From JAEULH01 sp963789785 (lineage in GTDB: Bacteria > Pseudomonadota > Alphaproteobacteria > Rhodospirillales > Defluviicoccaceae), in contig CAWBNC010000010.1 of the NCBI GenBank assembly GCA_963789785.1, positions 1 to 5,125 of the forward strand: a DNA stretch of 5,125 nt. Reading direction: 5' to 3'. Numbering within the stretch: position 1 is the stretch's first letter; each line of letters starts with the position of its first letter. The notes under the pieces are model-generated. The model was not told the DNA's origin and ran no database searches. It saw only the letters and a list, made by a program, of their open reading frames with translations. Shown here in pieces: positions 1 through 5,125 of the stretch. The translations under genes were made by a program, and so were the position numbers.

Positions 1-499
1 TTCCTGGCGCTGCCGCACGAGAACTCGCACAGCAACAAGCCGTTGGAGGCCCTGCCGCCCGGCCACTTCGTCGTGCAGATCGTCAACTCGGAGATGCGCC
101 CGACGAAGGACGGAATCGGCCAGTACCTGTGGCTGGAGCTCGACGTCCTCGAGGGCGCGTGTGCCGGCCGCAAGCTGTTCGACCGCCTCAACCTGGTCAA
201 TGCCAACCCGACCACCGTCGAGATCGCGCAGCGCACGCTGTCGGCGATCTGCCATGCCGTCGGGCAAGATGCAGGTCGACGACAGCGAGCAACTGCACCT
301 CATCCCGCTGATCGCCGACGTCAAGGTGAAGCCGCCCAAGGCTGGCTACGACGCCTCCAACACCATGCGCTACCTGCCGCTCGACGCCGGCAAACCGCAG
401 CCGGCGGCGCCGGCGCGGGCCGCGGCTCCAGCGGCGCAACCGGCGCAGCCGGCCCAGCCCGCGAAGACGGGTACCGCGCCGTGGCGGCGGGCCGGCTGA
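1..499 (+). CDS. DUF669 family protein, 5'-truncated by window edge, one frameshift
   Basis: Phage-type DUF669 protein, usually encoded in phage recombination/replication modules and thought to bind single-stranded DNA; that role is family knowledge and is not proven here. The frame is open from base 1, so the true start lies outside the window; the TTG at 43 is internal. Reading from base 1 and dropping one G of the GGG at 262-264 gives 165 residues. Family signatures are LPPGHF (18-23), SEMRPTKDG (30-38), GRKLFDRLNLVN (57-68) and EIAQRTLSAICHAVG (74-88), then KMQV and NTMRYLP after the repair. The last 35 residues are an Ala/Pro/Gln linker with repeated AQP units and a basic end (WRRAG), like the flexible tails of single-strand binding proteins. 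As sequenced, the first frame runs on to 510 with an unrelated arginine-rich end. The next gene starts 7 bases after the stop. The family call is firm; the biochemical role is inferred. Confidence 0.82.
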   Translation, partial: SWRCRTRTRTATSRWRPCRPATSSCRSSTRRCARRRTESASTCGWSSTSSRARVPAASCSTASTWSMPTRPPSRSRSARCRRSAMPSGKMQVDDSEQLHLIPLIADVKVKPPKAGYDASNTMRYLPLDAGKPQPAAPARAAAPAAQPAQPAQPAKTGTAPWRRAG

Positions 500-506
500 T
501 CCGGCG

Positions 507-953
507 ATGACCAAGAAGCGCAAGGAGTATGCGGCGGCGCTCGAGCTGCCTCCCACCCGGGAGGCCTGCCGGGCCCGCATCGCCGAGCTGGAGGACGACG
601 TCGCGGCGATCAAGGCGCAGATCGCCGCGGCCGACCTCGACCGCCAGCAGCGCCGCGGCGTCGTCGATCCCCGCTGGTTCCACCGGGCGAAGACCGCGCT
701 CCGACACAAGCAGCGGCAGATCGCCACCCTGCAGGCGCACCTGGCGTCGCTGCGGCCGCCGAAGGACGCGCTGAAGGACCAGCTGATCGAGGTGCTGCGT
801 GCCGACTACGACGATGCCGGCTGGGCCGCGGCGCTGGACAAGGCGCGCCTGCGTCTGGCCGGCGGCCGGAGACGCCATGATGGCGCCGCTGCCGCCACCG
901 CCGACCCCGACGCTGGACGCGATCTATGCCGCCTATGTCGCGGACGCCGGTGA
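507..953 (+). CDS. Small coiled-coil hypothetical protein of the recombination module
   Basis: No function recognised. The ORF encodes 148 residues from the ATG at 507. Residues 20-48 (RARIAELEDDVAAIKAQI and onward) and 62-82 (KTALRHKQRQIATLQAHL) are heptad-like helices separated by a DPRWF motif (54-58), suggesting a short helical hairpin or coiled-coil adaptor. Residues 95-112 (EVLRADYDDAGWAAALDK) look like a further ordered segment. Similar small proteins lie between DUF669 and nuclease genes in alphaproteobacterial phage modules. The last 25 or so residues overlap the nuclease start by 77 bases, are Ala/Arg rich, and look like out-of-frame reading of that gene. In the third frame a TGA at 878-880 overlaps the nuclease ATG as ATGA, so the real protein may be about 123 residues with a base-count error near its end. 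The ORF body is likely real; the C-terminus is uncertain. Confidence 0.6.
   Translation: MTKKRKEYAAALELPPTREACRARIAELEDDVAAIKAQIAAADLDRQQRRGVVDPRWFHRAKTALRHKQRQIATLQAHLASLRPPKDALKDQLIEVLRADYDDAGWAAALDKARLRLAGGRRRHDGAAAATADPDAGRDLCRLCRGRR
868..871 (+). promoter_or_regulatory. Ribosome binding site for the nuclease gene
   Basis: GGAG ends 5 bases before the ATG at 877 and supports that start over the upstream ATG at 799, which lies inside the preceding coding region. A second ATG follows immediately at 880; which of the two is used cannot be told. Confidence 0.5.
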
Positions 954-1942
954 CGGTTTCCGCGACCACCTCGGCGCCTCGATCATCGGCAAGGCGTGCC
1001 GCCGCGCGCTCTGGTACGACTTCCGCTGGGTGACCCGCGCGTCGCGGACAGGCCGCATGCTGCGCCTCTTCGACACCGGCCGGCGGGAGGAGGAGCGGCT
1101 CGTCCGCGATCTGCGCCGCACCGGCGCCACCGTTCTCGACGCCGATCCGCGAGACCGGCCGCCAGTGGCAGGTGGCGGCGCTCGGCGGCCACTTCGGCGG
1201 CTCGCTCGACGCGGTCGCCATCGGCCTGCTCGAGGCGCCGAAGACCTGGCACGTCGTCGAGTTCAAGACCCACGGCACGAAGTCGTTCGCCGGCTTGAAG
1301 CGCGACGGCGTCCAGCGGTCCAAGCCGCAGCACTGGGCGCAGATGCAGGTCTACATGCATCTGACCGGCATCGCCCGCGCCATGTACGTCGCCGTCGGCA
1401 AGGACACCGACGAGATCCACATCGAGCGGCTGCGCGCCGATCCTGCGGAGGGCCAGCGGCTCATCGCCAAGGCGAAACGGGTGATCGACGCGCCGCGCCC
1501 ACCGGCGAAGATCTCCGACGATCCGGCGTGGTGGGAGTGCAGGCTCTGCGAACATCACGACCATTGCCACGGCGATCGGCCGGCCGAACGAAACTGCCGG
1601 ACCTGCCTGCATTCGACGCCGGTCGAGGGCGGCTGGCACTGCGCCCGCTGGAACGGGTCGATCGGGCCGAACGAACAGCGATGCGGCTGCGCATCCCACC
1701 TGTTCATTCCGGATCTGGTGCCCGGCATGCCGGTCGATGCGGGTGAAGACTGGATCGAGTACCGGATGCCGGACGGCACGATCTGGGTGAACGGAACGAA
1801 GCCGGATCCCGGGGCCGCGGCAGCTGTCGCAGCAGCTGGTGCGCGCTCGTTCTCGGCAAGTGCGGAGACCTTTCCCTGGACTTCGCCGCCCACCGGAGGG
1901 TTCATGGCCGGAACCGAAAACGCAGAGAAAGGCCATGACTAA
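877..1942 (+). CDS. Cas4-like PD-(D/E)XK exonuclease with [4Fe-4S] staple and extra cysteine domain, one frameshift
   Basis: Predicted DNA exonuclease of the Cas4/AddB-like PD-(D/E)XK group, used by phages for end resection and recombination. Removing the extra C at 1150 gives 354 residues. Nuclease core: GKACRRALWY (38-47), RREEERLV (69-76), SLDAV with Asp111, VEFK with Glu128 and Lys130, and the QMQVY motif (155-159, QxxxY). Cys41 with Cys221, Cys224 and Cys230 (C-x2-C-x5-C) reproduces the spacing of the Cas4 iron-sulfur staple. A second cysteine set follows (240, 243, 255, 269, 271, plus His254 and His274), which may bind zinc. After it come a WIEYRMPDGTIWVNG segment (292-306) and an Ala-rich tail. 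It overlaps the preceding ORF and, by 8 bases, the DUF2924 gene, so it sits in the same operon. As sequenced it splits into pieces at 877-1746 and 1172-1942. No cas genes or CRISPR repeats are visible, so this is a stand-alone phage-type enzyme, not a CRISPR adaptation component. Confidence 0.82.
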
Positions 1943-2383
1943 CAGCGTGTTAGCGCAACTCGCCACCCTGCCGGAGAAAACGACGCCCGAGCTCAAGCAG
2001 CTCTGGCGCGACCTCTACGATCGCGAGCCGCCGCCCTACAACAAGCCGTTCCTGGTCAAGCGCCTTGCCTATCGCATCCAGGAGCTGGCCTACGGCGGGC
2101 TGTCGGCGCGGGCGGAAGCGAAGCTCGACGGCGCTGATCGCGGAGGAGGACGCCCGCGTCAAGGGCAAGCAGCCGGTGCGCAAGGGCGATCGGCTGATCT
2201 CTGGCACCCGGCTCGTCCGCGAATGGCAGGGCGTCGAGCATACCGCCACCGTGCTCGACGACGGCTTCGAGTACCAGGGCCGGCGCGTACAAGTCGCTGT
2301 CGGCCATCGCCCGTGCCGTCACCGGCACGCGGTGGAACGGCCCGCTGTTCTTCGGCCTCCGCAATCATCGGAGCGGCAAGTGA
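1935..2383 (+). CDS. DUF2924 domain protein, recombinase-associated, two frameshifts
   Basis: DUF2924 proteins are small and of unknown biochemical role, and very often sit directly upstream of a large serine recombinase in alphaproteobacteria, as here. Starting at the ATG at 1935 and removing the extra G at 2130 and the extra G at 2287 gives 148 residues, the usual size. Family marks: TTPELKQLWRDLYDREPP (16-33), FLVKRLAYRIQELAYGG (39-55), the middle stretch GTRLVREWQGVEHTATVL, and the C-terminal region from YKSLSAIARAVTGTRWNG to FFGL. That last part resembles DNA-binding modules of recombinase-associated proteins, so a structural role at recombination sites is plausible but inferred. The gene overlaps the nuclease stop by 8 bases, and its TGA (2381-2383) overlaps the recombinase GTG as GTGA. 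As sequenced, three frames are needed to read it. The family call is firm. Confidence 0.85.
2370..2373 (+). promoter_or_regulatory. Ribosome binding site deciding the recombinase GTG start
   Basis: GGAG lies 6 bases before the GTG at 2380, which overlaps the DUF2924 stop as GTGA. This spacing, together with the conserved YTRVS motif beginning 12 residues later, fixes the start here and implies translational coupling. Confidence 0.55.
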
Positions 2384-3707
2384 AGGCGCCCGTCCGCAAA
2401 ATCCGCGCGGCCGTCTACACCCGCGTCTCGACCGACGAGCGGCTCGACATGGAGTTCAACTCGCTCGACGCCCAGCGCGAGGCGGCGCTGGCCGTACATC
2501 GCCAGCCAGAAGCACGAGGGCTGGATCGGCGTCGGCGACCGCTACGACGACGGCGGTTTCTCCGGCGGCACCATGGAGCGCCCCGCCCTGCAGCGGCTGC
2601 TGCGCGACGTCGAGCGCGGCGCCATCGACGTCATCGTCGTCTACAAGGTCGACCGGCTGAGCCGCTCGCTCACCGACTTCGCCCGCATCGTCGAGATCTT
2701 CGAGCGGCACAGCGTCTCGTTCGTCTCGGTCACCCAGGCGTTCAACACCACCACCTCGATGGGCCGGCTGACGCTGAACATTCTGCTCTCGCTTCGCCCA
2801 GTTCGAGCGCGAGGTGATCGGCGAGCGGATCCGCGACAAGTTCGCCGCCTCGCGCCGCAAGGGCATGTGGATGGGCGGCGTTCCGCCGCTCGGCTACGAC
2901 GTGCGCGACCGCAAGCTGGTGGTCAACGAGAGCGAGGCCGAGCTGGTCCGGCTGATCTTCAAGCGGTTCCTGCGCGTCGGCTCGGCGACCAAGCTGGCGC
3001 AGGAACTCCGCCGCGCCGGGCATACGACGAAGTCCTGGACGACGCAGGACGGCAAGCACCGCCCCGGCAAGCCGATCGACAAGGGCGCGATCTACAAGAT
3101 CCTCGCGAACCGTGTGTACCTCGGCGAGGCCGTGCACAAGGGGATCGCCTATCCCGGCGAGCACGAGGCGATCATCGACCGAGCGACCTGGGACAAGGTC
3201 CACGCGATCCTGGCCGAGAACACCGTCGCCCGCAGCAACCGCAGCCGCGCGCAGACGCCGGCGCTGCTCAAGGGGCTGATCTTCGCGCCCGGCGGCCATG
3301 CGATGACGCCGACGCACACGCGCAAGAACGGCAAGCTCTACCGCTACTACGTCGCCACCGACGCCATCCGCCAGGGCTATGCCGACTGCCCGGTGCGCAG
3401 CGTGCCGGCGGCGGAGGTCGAGGAAGCGGTCGTCGCGCAGGTCCGCCACCTGCTGCAGACGCCCGAGGTCATCGCGCGGACATGGGCGGCGGCGAAGAGC
3501 GAGCTCGAGGTGCCGGAGCGCGAGGTGGTCGAGGCCGTCACCGCCTTCGCGCCGCTGTGGGACGAGCTGTTCCCGGCCGAGCAGGCGCGGATCGTCCGGC
3601 TGCTGGTCGAGCGGGTGGATCTGTCGCCCGATGGCATGCAGGTGCGCCTGCGCGCCGAGGGGCTGCAGACGCTGGTCGCGGAACTGCGGATGAGGGCGGC
3701 GGCATGA
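2380..3707 (+). CDS. Large serine recombinase (resolvase-N plus recombinase domains), two frameshifts
   Basis: Site-specific DNA recombinase that cuts through a phosphoserine link; likely the integrase/excisionase of the element. Removing the extra G at 2494 and the extra C at 2792 gives 441 residues, at the short end for large serine recombinases. Catalytic domain (about 8-150): YTRVSTD with nucleophile Ser17 and Arg15, YDDGGFSGG (55-63), and KVDRLSRS (89-96) with Arg92 and Arg95. Helix E is represented by FAQFEREVIGERIRDK (138-153). The recombinase domain follows (GGVPPLGYD at 165-173, IYKILANRVYLGE at 237-249). The region 298-345 occupies the zinc-ribbon position (GHAMTPTHTRKNGKLYRYYV) but carries only one cysteine, Cys336, so no metal site is likely; some recombinases of this type lack it. 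A helical C-terminus (345-441) ends the protein. The TGA overlaps the next ATG as ATGA. All catalytic residues are present, so function is expected if the two extra bases are artefacts. Confidence 0.93.
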
Positions 3708-3795
3708 AGCCGCAGGCGGCCGGCGACAACTGGCGCCTCGACGGCGATACCATCACCGTCACCATTCCGATGGCCTGGAAGCGCCGCGGCGGCCG
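3483..3795 (+). repeat. Repeat copy A: recombinase 3' end plus start of the helix-turn-helix gene
   Basis: This stretch is matched by 4806-5125 in the same orientation. The pairing holds without gaps at a fixed offset of 1323 bases up to the G run at 4982-4986, where copy B has one extra base, and then across a 6-base (two-codon) gain just after the ATG in copy B. By eye about nine bases in ten agree, and many differences fall at third codon positions. Confidence 0.85.
3692..3696 (+). promoter_or_regulatory. Ribosome binding site for the helix-turn-helix gene, inside the recombinase end
   Basis: GAGGG ends 7 bases before the ATG at 3704. The same GAGGG and spacing recur before the ATG at 5028 in the second copy, supporting both the start choice and the coupling to the recombinase stop. 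Confidence 0.55.
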
Positions 3796-4128
3796 CAAGG
3801 TGATCATCGCGCCGGACGGCGGCGACGCCTGGGCGCCGGCAAAGCCGCGGCCGGACGAGACGCTGATCCGCGCGCTGGCGCGGGCGCATCGGTGGAAGCG
3901 GATGCTGGAGGATGGGCGGTATCGATCGGCGGGCGAGATCGCCGAGGCGGAGAAGGATCACCCGGAGCTTCGTCAACCGCCTGCTGCGGCTGACGCTGCT
4001 GGCGCCGGATATTCAGGAGGCGATCCTCGACGGGCGGCAGCCGAAGGGGATGCAGCTGGAGGAGCTGACGGGGGCGATGCCGATGCGGATGGGAGGAGCA
4101 GCGGAAGACTGTCCTTACAGCAGGCTGA
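3704..4128 (+). CDS. Recombinase-coupled small protein with probable helix-turn-helix, two frameshifts
   Basis: No named family recognised with certainty. Removing the extra G at 3955-3956 and the extra A at 4089 gives 140 residues ending at the TGA at 4126-4128. Residues 8-38 (from DNWRLDGDTITVTIPMAW to a GGRKVIIAPDG turn) look like a small beta-rich unit. Residues 52-70 are a basic helix (LIRALARAHRWKRMLED). Residues 74-115 (RSAGEIAEAEKITRSFVNRL, then LLAPDIQEAILDGRQP) resemble a ParB/KorB-like helix-turn-helix, and MRWEEQR (127-133) fits the usual end of such proteins. Close relatives are commonly found immediately after DUF2924-recombinase pairs. The ATGA overlap with the recombinase stop implies co-translation, so a role as recombinase partner, directionality factor or regulator is plausible but unproven. 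The final codons overlap the convergent exoD end by 14 bases, so the last few residues may derive from junction DNA. Confidence 0.72.
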
Positions 4129-4696
4129 TCGCCTCGACGCTCCCCCAGACCGTCGCTGCCGTTATTGCTAAAGAGGTTAATGCCGCGGCGAGGGCAATGC
4201 CGAGCAAAATGCCGTCTTCTTCGAGGAACGCGAAAGAGAGCAGCACGATCACCAGGGCGGGAATGACCTGAGAGAAGGGTACCGGAGCAAGGAGGGTTCC
4301 ACCTAGGAGCAGAATAACGAAGCCCACCACCCGCTTGGTCGGCTCGAACGGCGTCCGCCATCGTGGGTGGATTAGCTTTTCGATGCGCTGGAGCAGCGGA
4401 ATAATGCGCTTGACGACGCGGGCGATCTGCGGTGTGGGCAAACGGCGTTCGGCGACGAAGCGAGGAAACACCGGACCTTCGCGAGCCAACATCATCTGCA
4501 CCGCGGGAACCGCCAAAAACAGGCCGACCAGCATTGAAGCTCCCGGCACCAGGGCGACAAGCCCGAGGACAAGCATGATCATCCCGAAGGAGCGCTCTCG
4601 AAGCCTGCCGATGAGCCAAGCGAGCGTGACGAAGTCCGATGGCGCCTCGCTGAGCAAATCCCCAAGCAGTTCGGAGGTGGGAACGCGCATTTCCAT
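4115..4696 (-). CDS. exoD: Exopolysaccharide synthesis protein ExoD, integral membrane protein
   Basis: ExoD-family inner-membrane protein. In rhizobia exoD affects exopolysaccharide production and alkali tolerance; its molecular activity is not known. The gene encodes 193 residues with no frameshift, the normal family size. The start chosen is the ATG at 4694-4696 (MEMRVPTSELLGDLL), because the conserved domain begins there; the frame stays open upstream to 4864 only by reading backwards through the second recombinase copy. Features: LGDLLSEAP and an amphipathic helix (11-37), hydrophobic segments at about 38-54, 56-71, 123-138, 144-157 and 162-183, the loop PVFPRFVAERRLP (75-87), RIEKLIHPRW (104-113), and the hallmark APVPFSQVIPALVIVLLSF followed by EEDGILLG (159-166). 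It is antisense to its neighbours, lower in GC, and bracketed by the two repeat copies, so it is either cargo or a host gene between two element remnants. The family call is firm. Confidence 0.9.
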   Translation of the reverse strand: MEMRVPTSELLGDLLSEAPSDFVTLAWLIGRLRERSFGMIMLVLGLVALVPGASMLVGLFLAVPAVQMMLAREGPVFPRFVAERRLPTPQIARVVKRIIPLLQRIEKLIHPRWRTPFEPTKRVVGFVILLLGGTLLAPVPFSQVIPALVIVLLSFAFLEEDGILLGIALAAALTSLAITAATVWGSVEAISLL

Positions 4697-4805
4697 GTTC
4701 GAACCCGATCTCGCGGCCCGTGAGCGCCATCTGAGCAACGCGCATTGTCCGGGGGAAGGTTTAGTGGATTGTCTTGGAAGAGCAATGCCGAGAGGCACCC
4801 ATGCG
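4697..4805. other. Short intergenic stretch upstream of exoD, no gene seen
   Basis: These 109 bases separate the exoD start from the second recombinase copy. They must hold any exoD promoter, reading leftward, but no convincing -35/-10 pair or strong ribosome binding site is visible. An 8-base palindrome (GTTCGAAC) abuts the exoD ATG at 4697-4704. No good match to copy A extends left of 4806. Confidence 0.4.
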
Positions 4806-5031
4806 TGAGCCGCGGCGAAGCCTGACCCTGAAGTGCCAGAGCGTGAGGTCGTCGAGACCGTCACCGACCTCGCGCCGCTGTGGGACGAGCTGTTCCCGGC
4901 CGAACAGGCGCGGATCGTCCGACTGCTGGTCGAGCGGGCGGAACTGTCGACCGACGGGATTCAGATCCGCCTGCGCGCAGAGGGGGCCGCAAGCGCTAGT
5001 CGCGGAACTGCGGATGAGGGCAGCGGCATGA
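4806..5031 (+). pseudogene. Truncated second serine recombinase, last 74 codons only
   Basis: Reading from 4806 matches residues 368-441 of the intact-length recombinase (PEREVV, LAPLWDELFPAEQARIVRLL, then LVAELRMRAAA and stop at 5029-5031). The catalytic and recombinase domains are absent. The first codon corresponding to Trp368 (TGG) is TGA here, and matching stops just to its left, so this is a remnant without its own start. The run of five G at 4982-4986 has one base more than copy A, shifting the frame after RLRAEG. Differences from copy A are mostly silent or mild (for example Val to Ala and Asp to Glu), so this copy diverged while still part of a functional gene and was truncated later. 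It retains the coupled ATGA junction to the next gene. Confidence 0.8.
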
Positions 5032-5125
5032 AGCCGCGCGCCAAAGCGGCCGGCGACAACTGGCGCCTCGACGGCGGTACCATCACCGTTACCATCCCGA
5101 TGGCCTGGAAGCACCGCGGCGACCA
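5028..5125 (+). CDS. Second copy of the recombinase-coupled helix-turn-helix protein, 3'-truncated by window edge
   Basis: Starts at the ATG at 5028, overlapping the remnant recombinase stop as ATGA and preceded by GAGGG with the same spacing as in the first copy. The 32 visible residues run MKPRAKAAGDNW, RLDGGTITVTIPMAW, KHRGD, matching the first copy's N-terminus with two extra residues (MKPRAKAAG against MKPQAAG) and Asp to Gly, Arg to His and Gly to Asp changes. The helix-turn-helix part, if present, lies beyond the window. The frame is intact as far as can be read. The function is unknown, as for the first copy. Confidence 0.72.
   Translation, partial: MKPRAKAAGDNWRLDGGTITVTIPMAWKHRGD

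Larger units (their letters stand above)
4806..5125 (+). repeat. Repeat copy B, direct repeat of 3483-3795
   Basis: Direct-orientation partner of copy A. It continues to the last base of the window, so its right end is unknown. It carries one extra base in the 4982-4986 G run and six extra bases after the ATG at 5028. Confidence 0.85.

Noticed and set aside
43..510. TTG at 43 as the start of the DUF669 gene
   Set aside because: The frame is open back to base 1, and a start at 43 would fall immediately before the conserved LPPGHF motif, leaving out the usual N-terminus. The gene most likely begins outside the window.
877..1942. CRISPR-Cas locus suggested by the Cas4-like nuclease
   Set aside because: No repeat-spacer array and no other cas gene is visible. 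The neighbours are phage recombination genes, where stand-alone Cas4-like nucleases are common.
983..1996. Long open frame on the minus strand (337 codons), with similar ones at 321-878, 610-1323, 2742-3449, 3377-3976 and 3804-4745
   Set aside because: Each lies opposite a gene with recognisable family motifs, is rich in Arg, Ala, Pro and Gly, and shows no domain. Long antisense frames are expected in GC-rich coding DNA.
4691..4705. tRNA T-loop-like GTTCGAACCC, a possible integration target
   Set aside because: The flanking bases do not form a five-base T-stem, there is no acceptor stem or anticodon arm, and the palindrome overlaps the exoD start.
4697..4864. N-terminal extension of ExoD to the ATG ending at 4864
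   Set aside because: The extra 56 residues are antisense to the second recombinase copy and intergenic DNA, contain no hydrophobic or family-like segment, and the known domain begins at the ATG at 4694-4696.
262..4986. Programmed +1 frameshifting as a shared regulatory device
   Set aside because: The shift sites share no slippery sequence, no stop codon in the zero frame and no common position within the genes, and they occur in unrelated genes. Sequencing insertions explain them more simply.
4774..5031. ATG at 4774 as the start of an independent 85-residue protein
   Set aside because: Only its last residues (LVAELRMRAAA) are in the recombinase frame; the rest is out-of-frame reading of the truncated recombinase before the extra G at 4982-4986.

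Overview
The window reads as accessory (mobile-element or prophage-derived) DNA of a GC-rich alphaproteobacterium. The codons are strongly G/C-ending, the families present (DUF669, Cas4-like nuclease, DUF2924 beside a large serine recombinase, ExoD) are commonly found together or individually in Rhizobiales, Sphingomonadales and Rhodospirillales, and no other lineage is suggested. The genus cannot be fixed from the sequence alone.

Layout. Positions 1-499 hold the 3' part of a DUF669 protein, 507-953 a small coiled-coil protein, and 877-1942 a Cas4-type PD-(D/E)XK nuclease. Together these look like a phage DNA-recombination module. Next, with overlapping stop/start codons, come a DUF2924 protein (1935-2383), a large serine recombinase (2380-3707) and a small probable helix-turn-helix protein (3704-4128). 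All six run on the plus strand with almost no spacing, as in one operon. At 4115-4696, on the minus strand, is an intact ExoD membrane-protein gene of visibly lower GC. Beyond it, 4806-5125 is a second, diverged copy of the end of the recombinase gene and the beginning of the helix-turn-helix gene, running off the window. ExoD is therefore bracketed by two copies of the same recombinase/accessory junction.

Condition of the genes. The DUF669, nuclease, DUF2924, recombinase and helix-turn-helix genes, and the second recombinase copy, are each broken by one or two frameshifts, nine in all. Every one is cured by removing a single base, and every repaired protein is full length with its key residues intact. 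The uniform sign and the absence of other decay point to uncorrected insertion errors in the read or assembly rather than to natural pseudogenes. Gene spans below cover the repaired genes.

Working together. The DUF669 protein and nuclease would handle single strands and DNA ends during element replication or recombination. The DUF2924-recombinase-helix-turn-helix trio is a translationally coupled integration/excision cassette. ExoD is either cargo or flanking host DNA caught between two related elements. The most interesting points are the bracketed exoD, the coupled cassette with a candidate recombinase partner, and the extra cysteine-rich domain on the Cas4-like nuclease.
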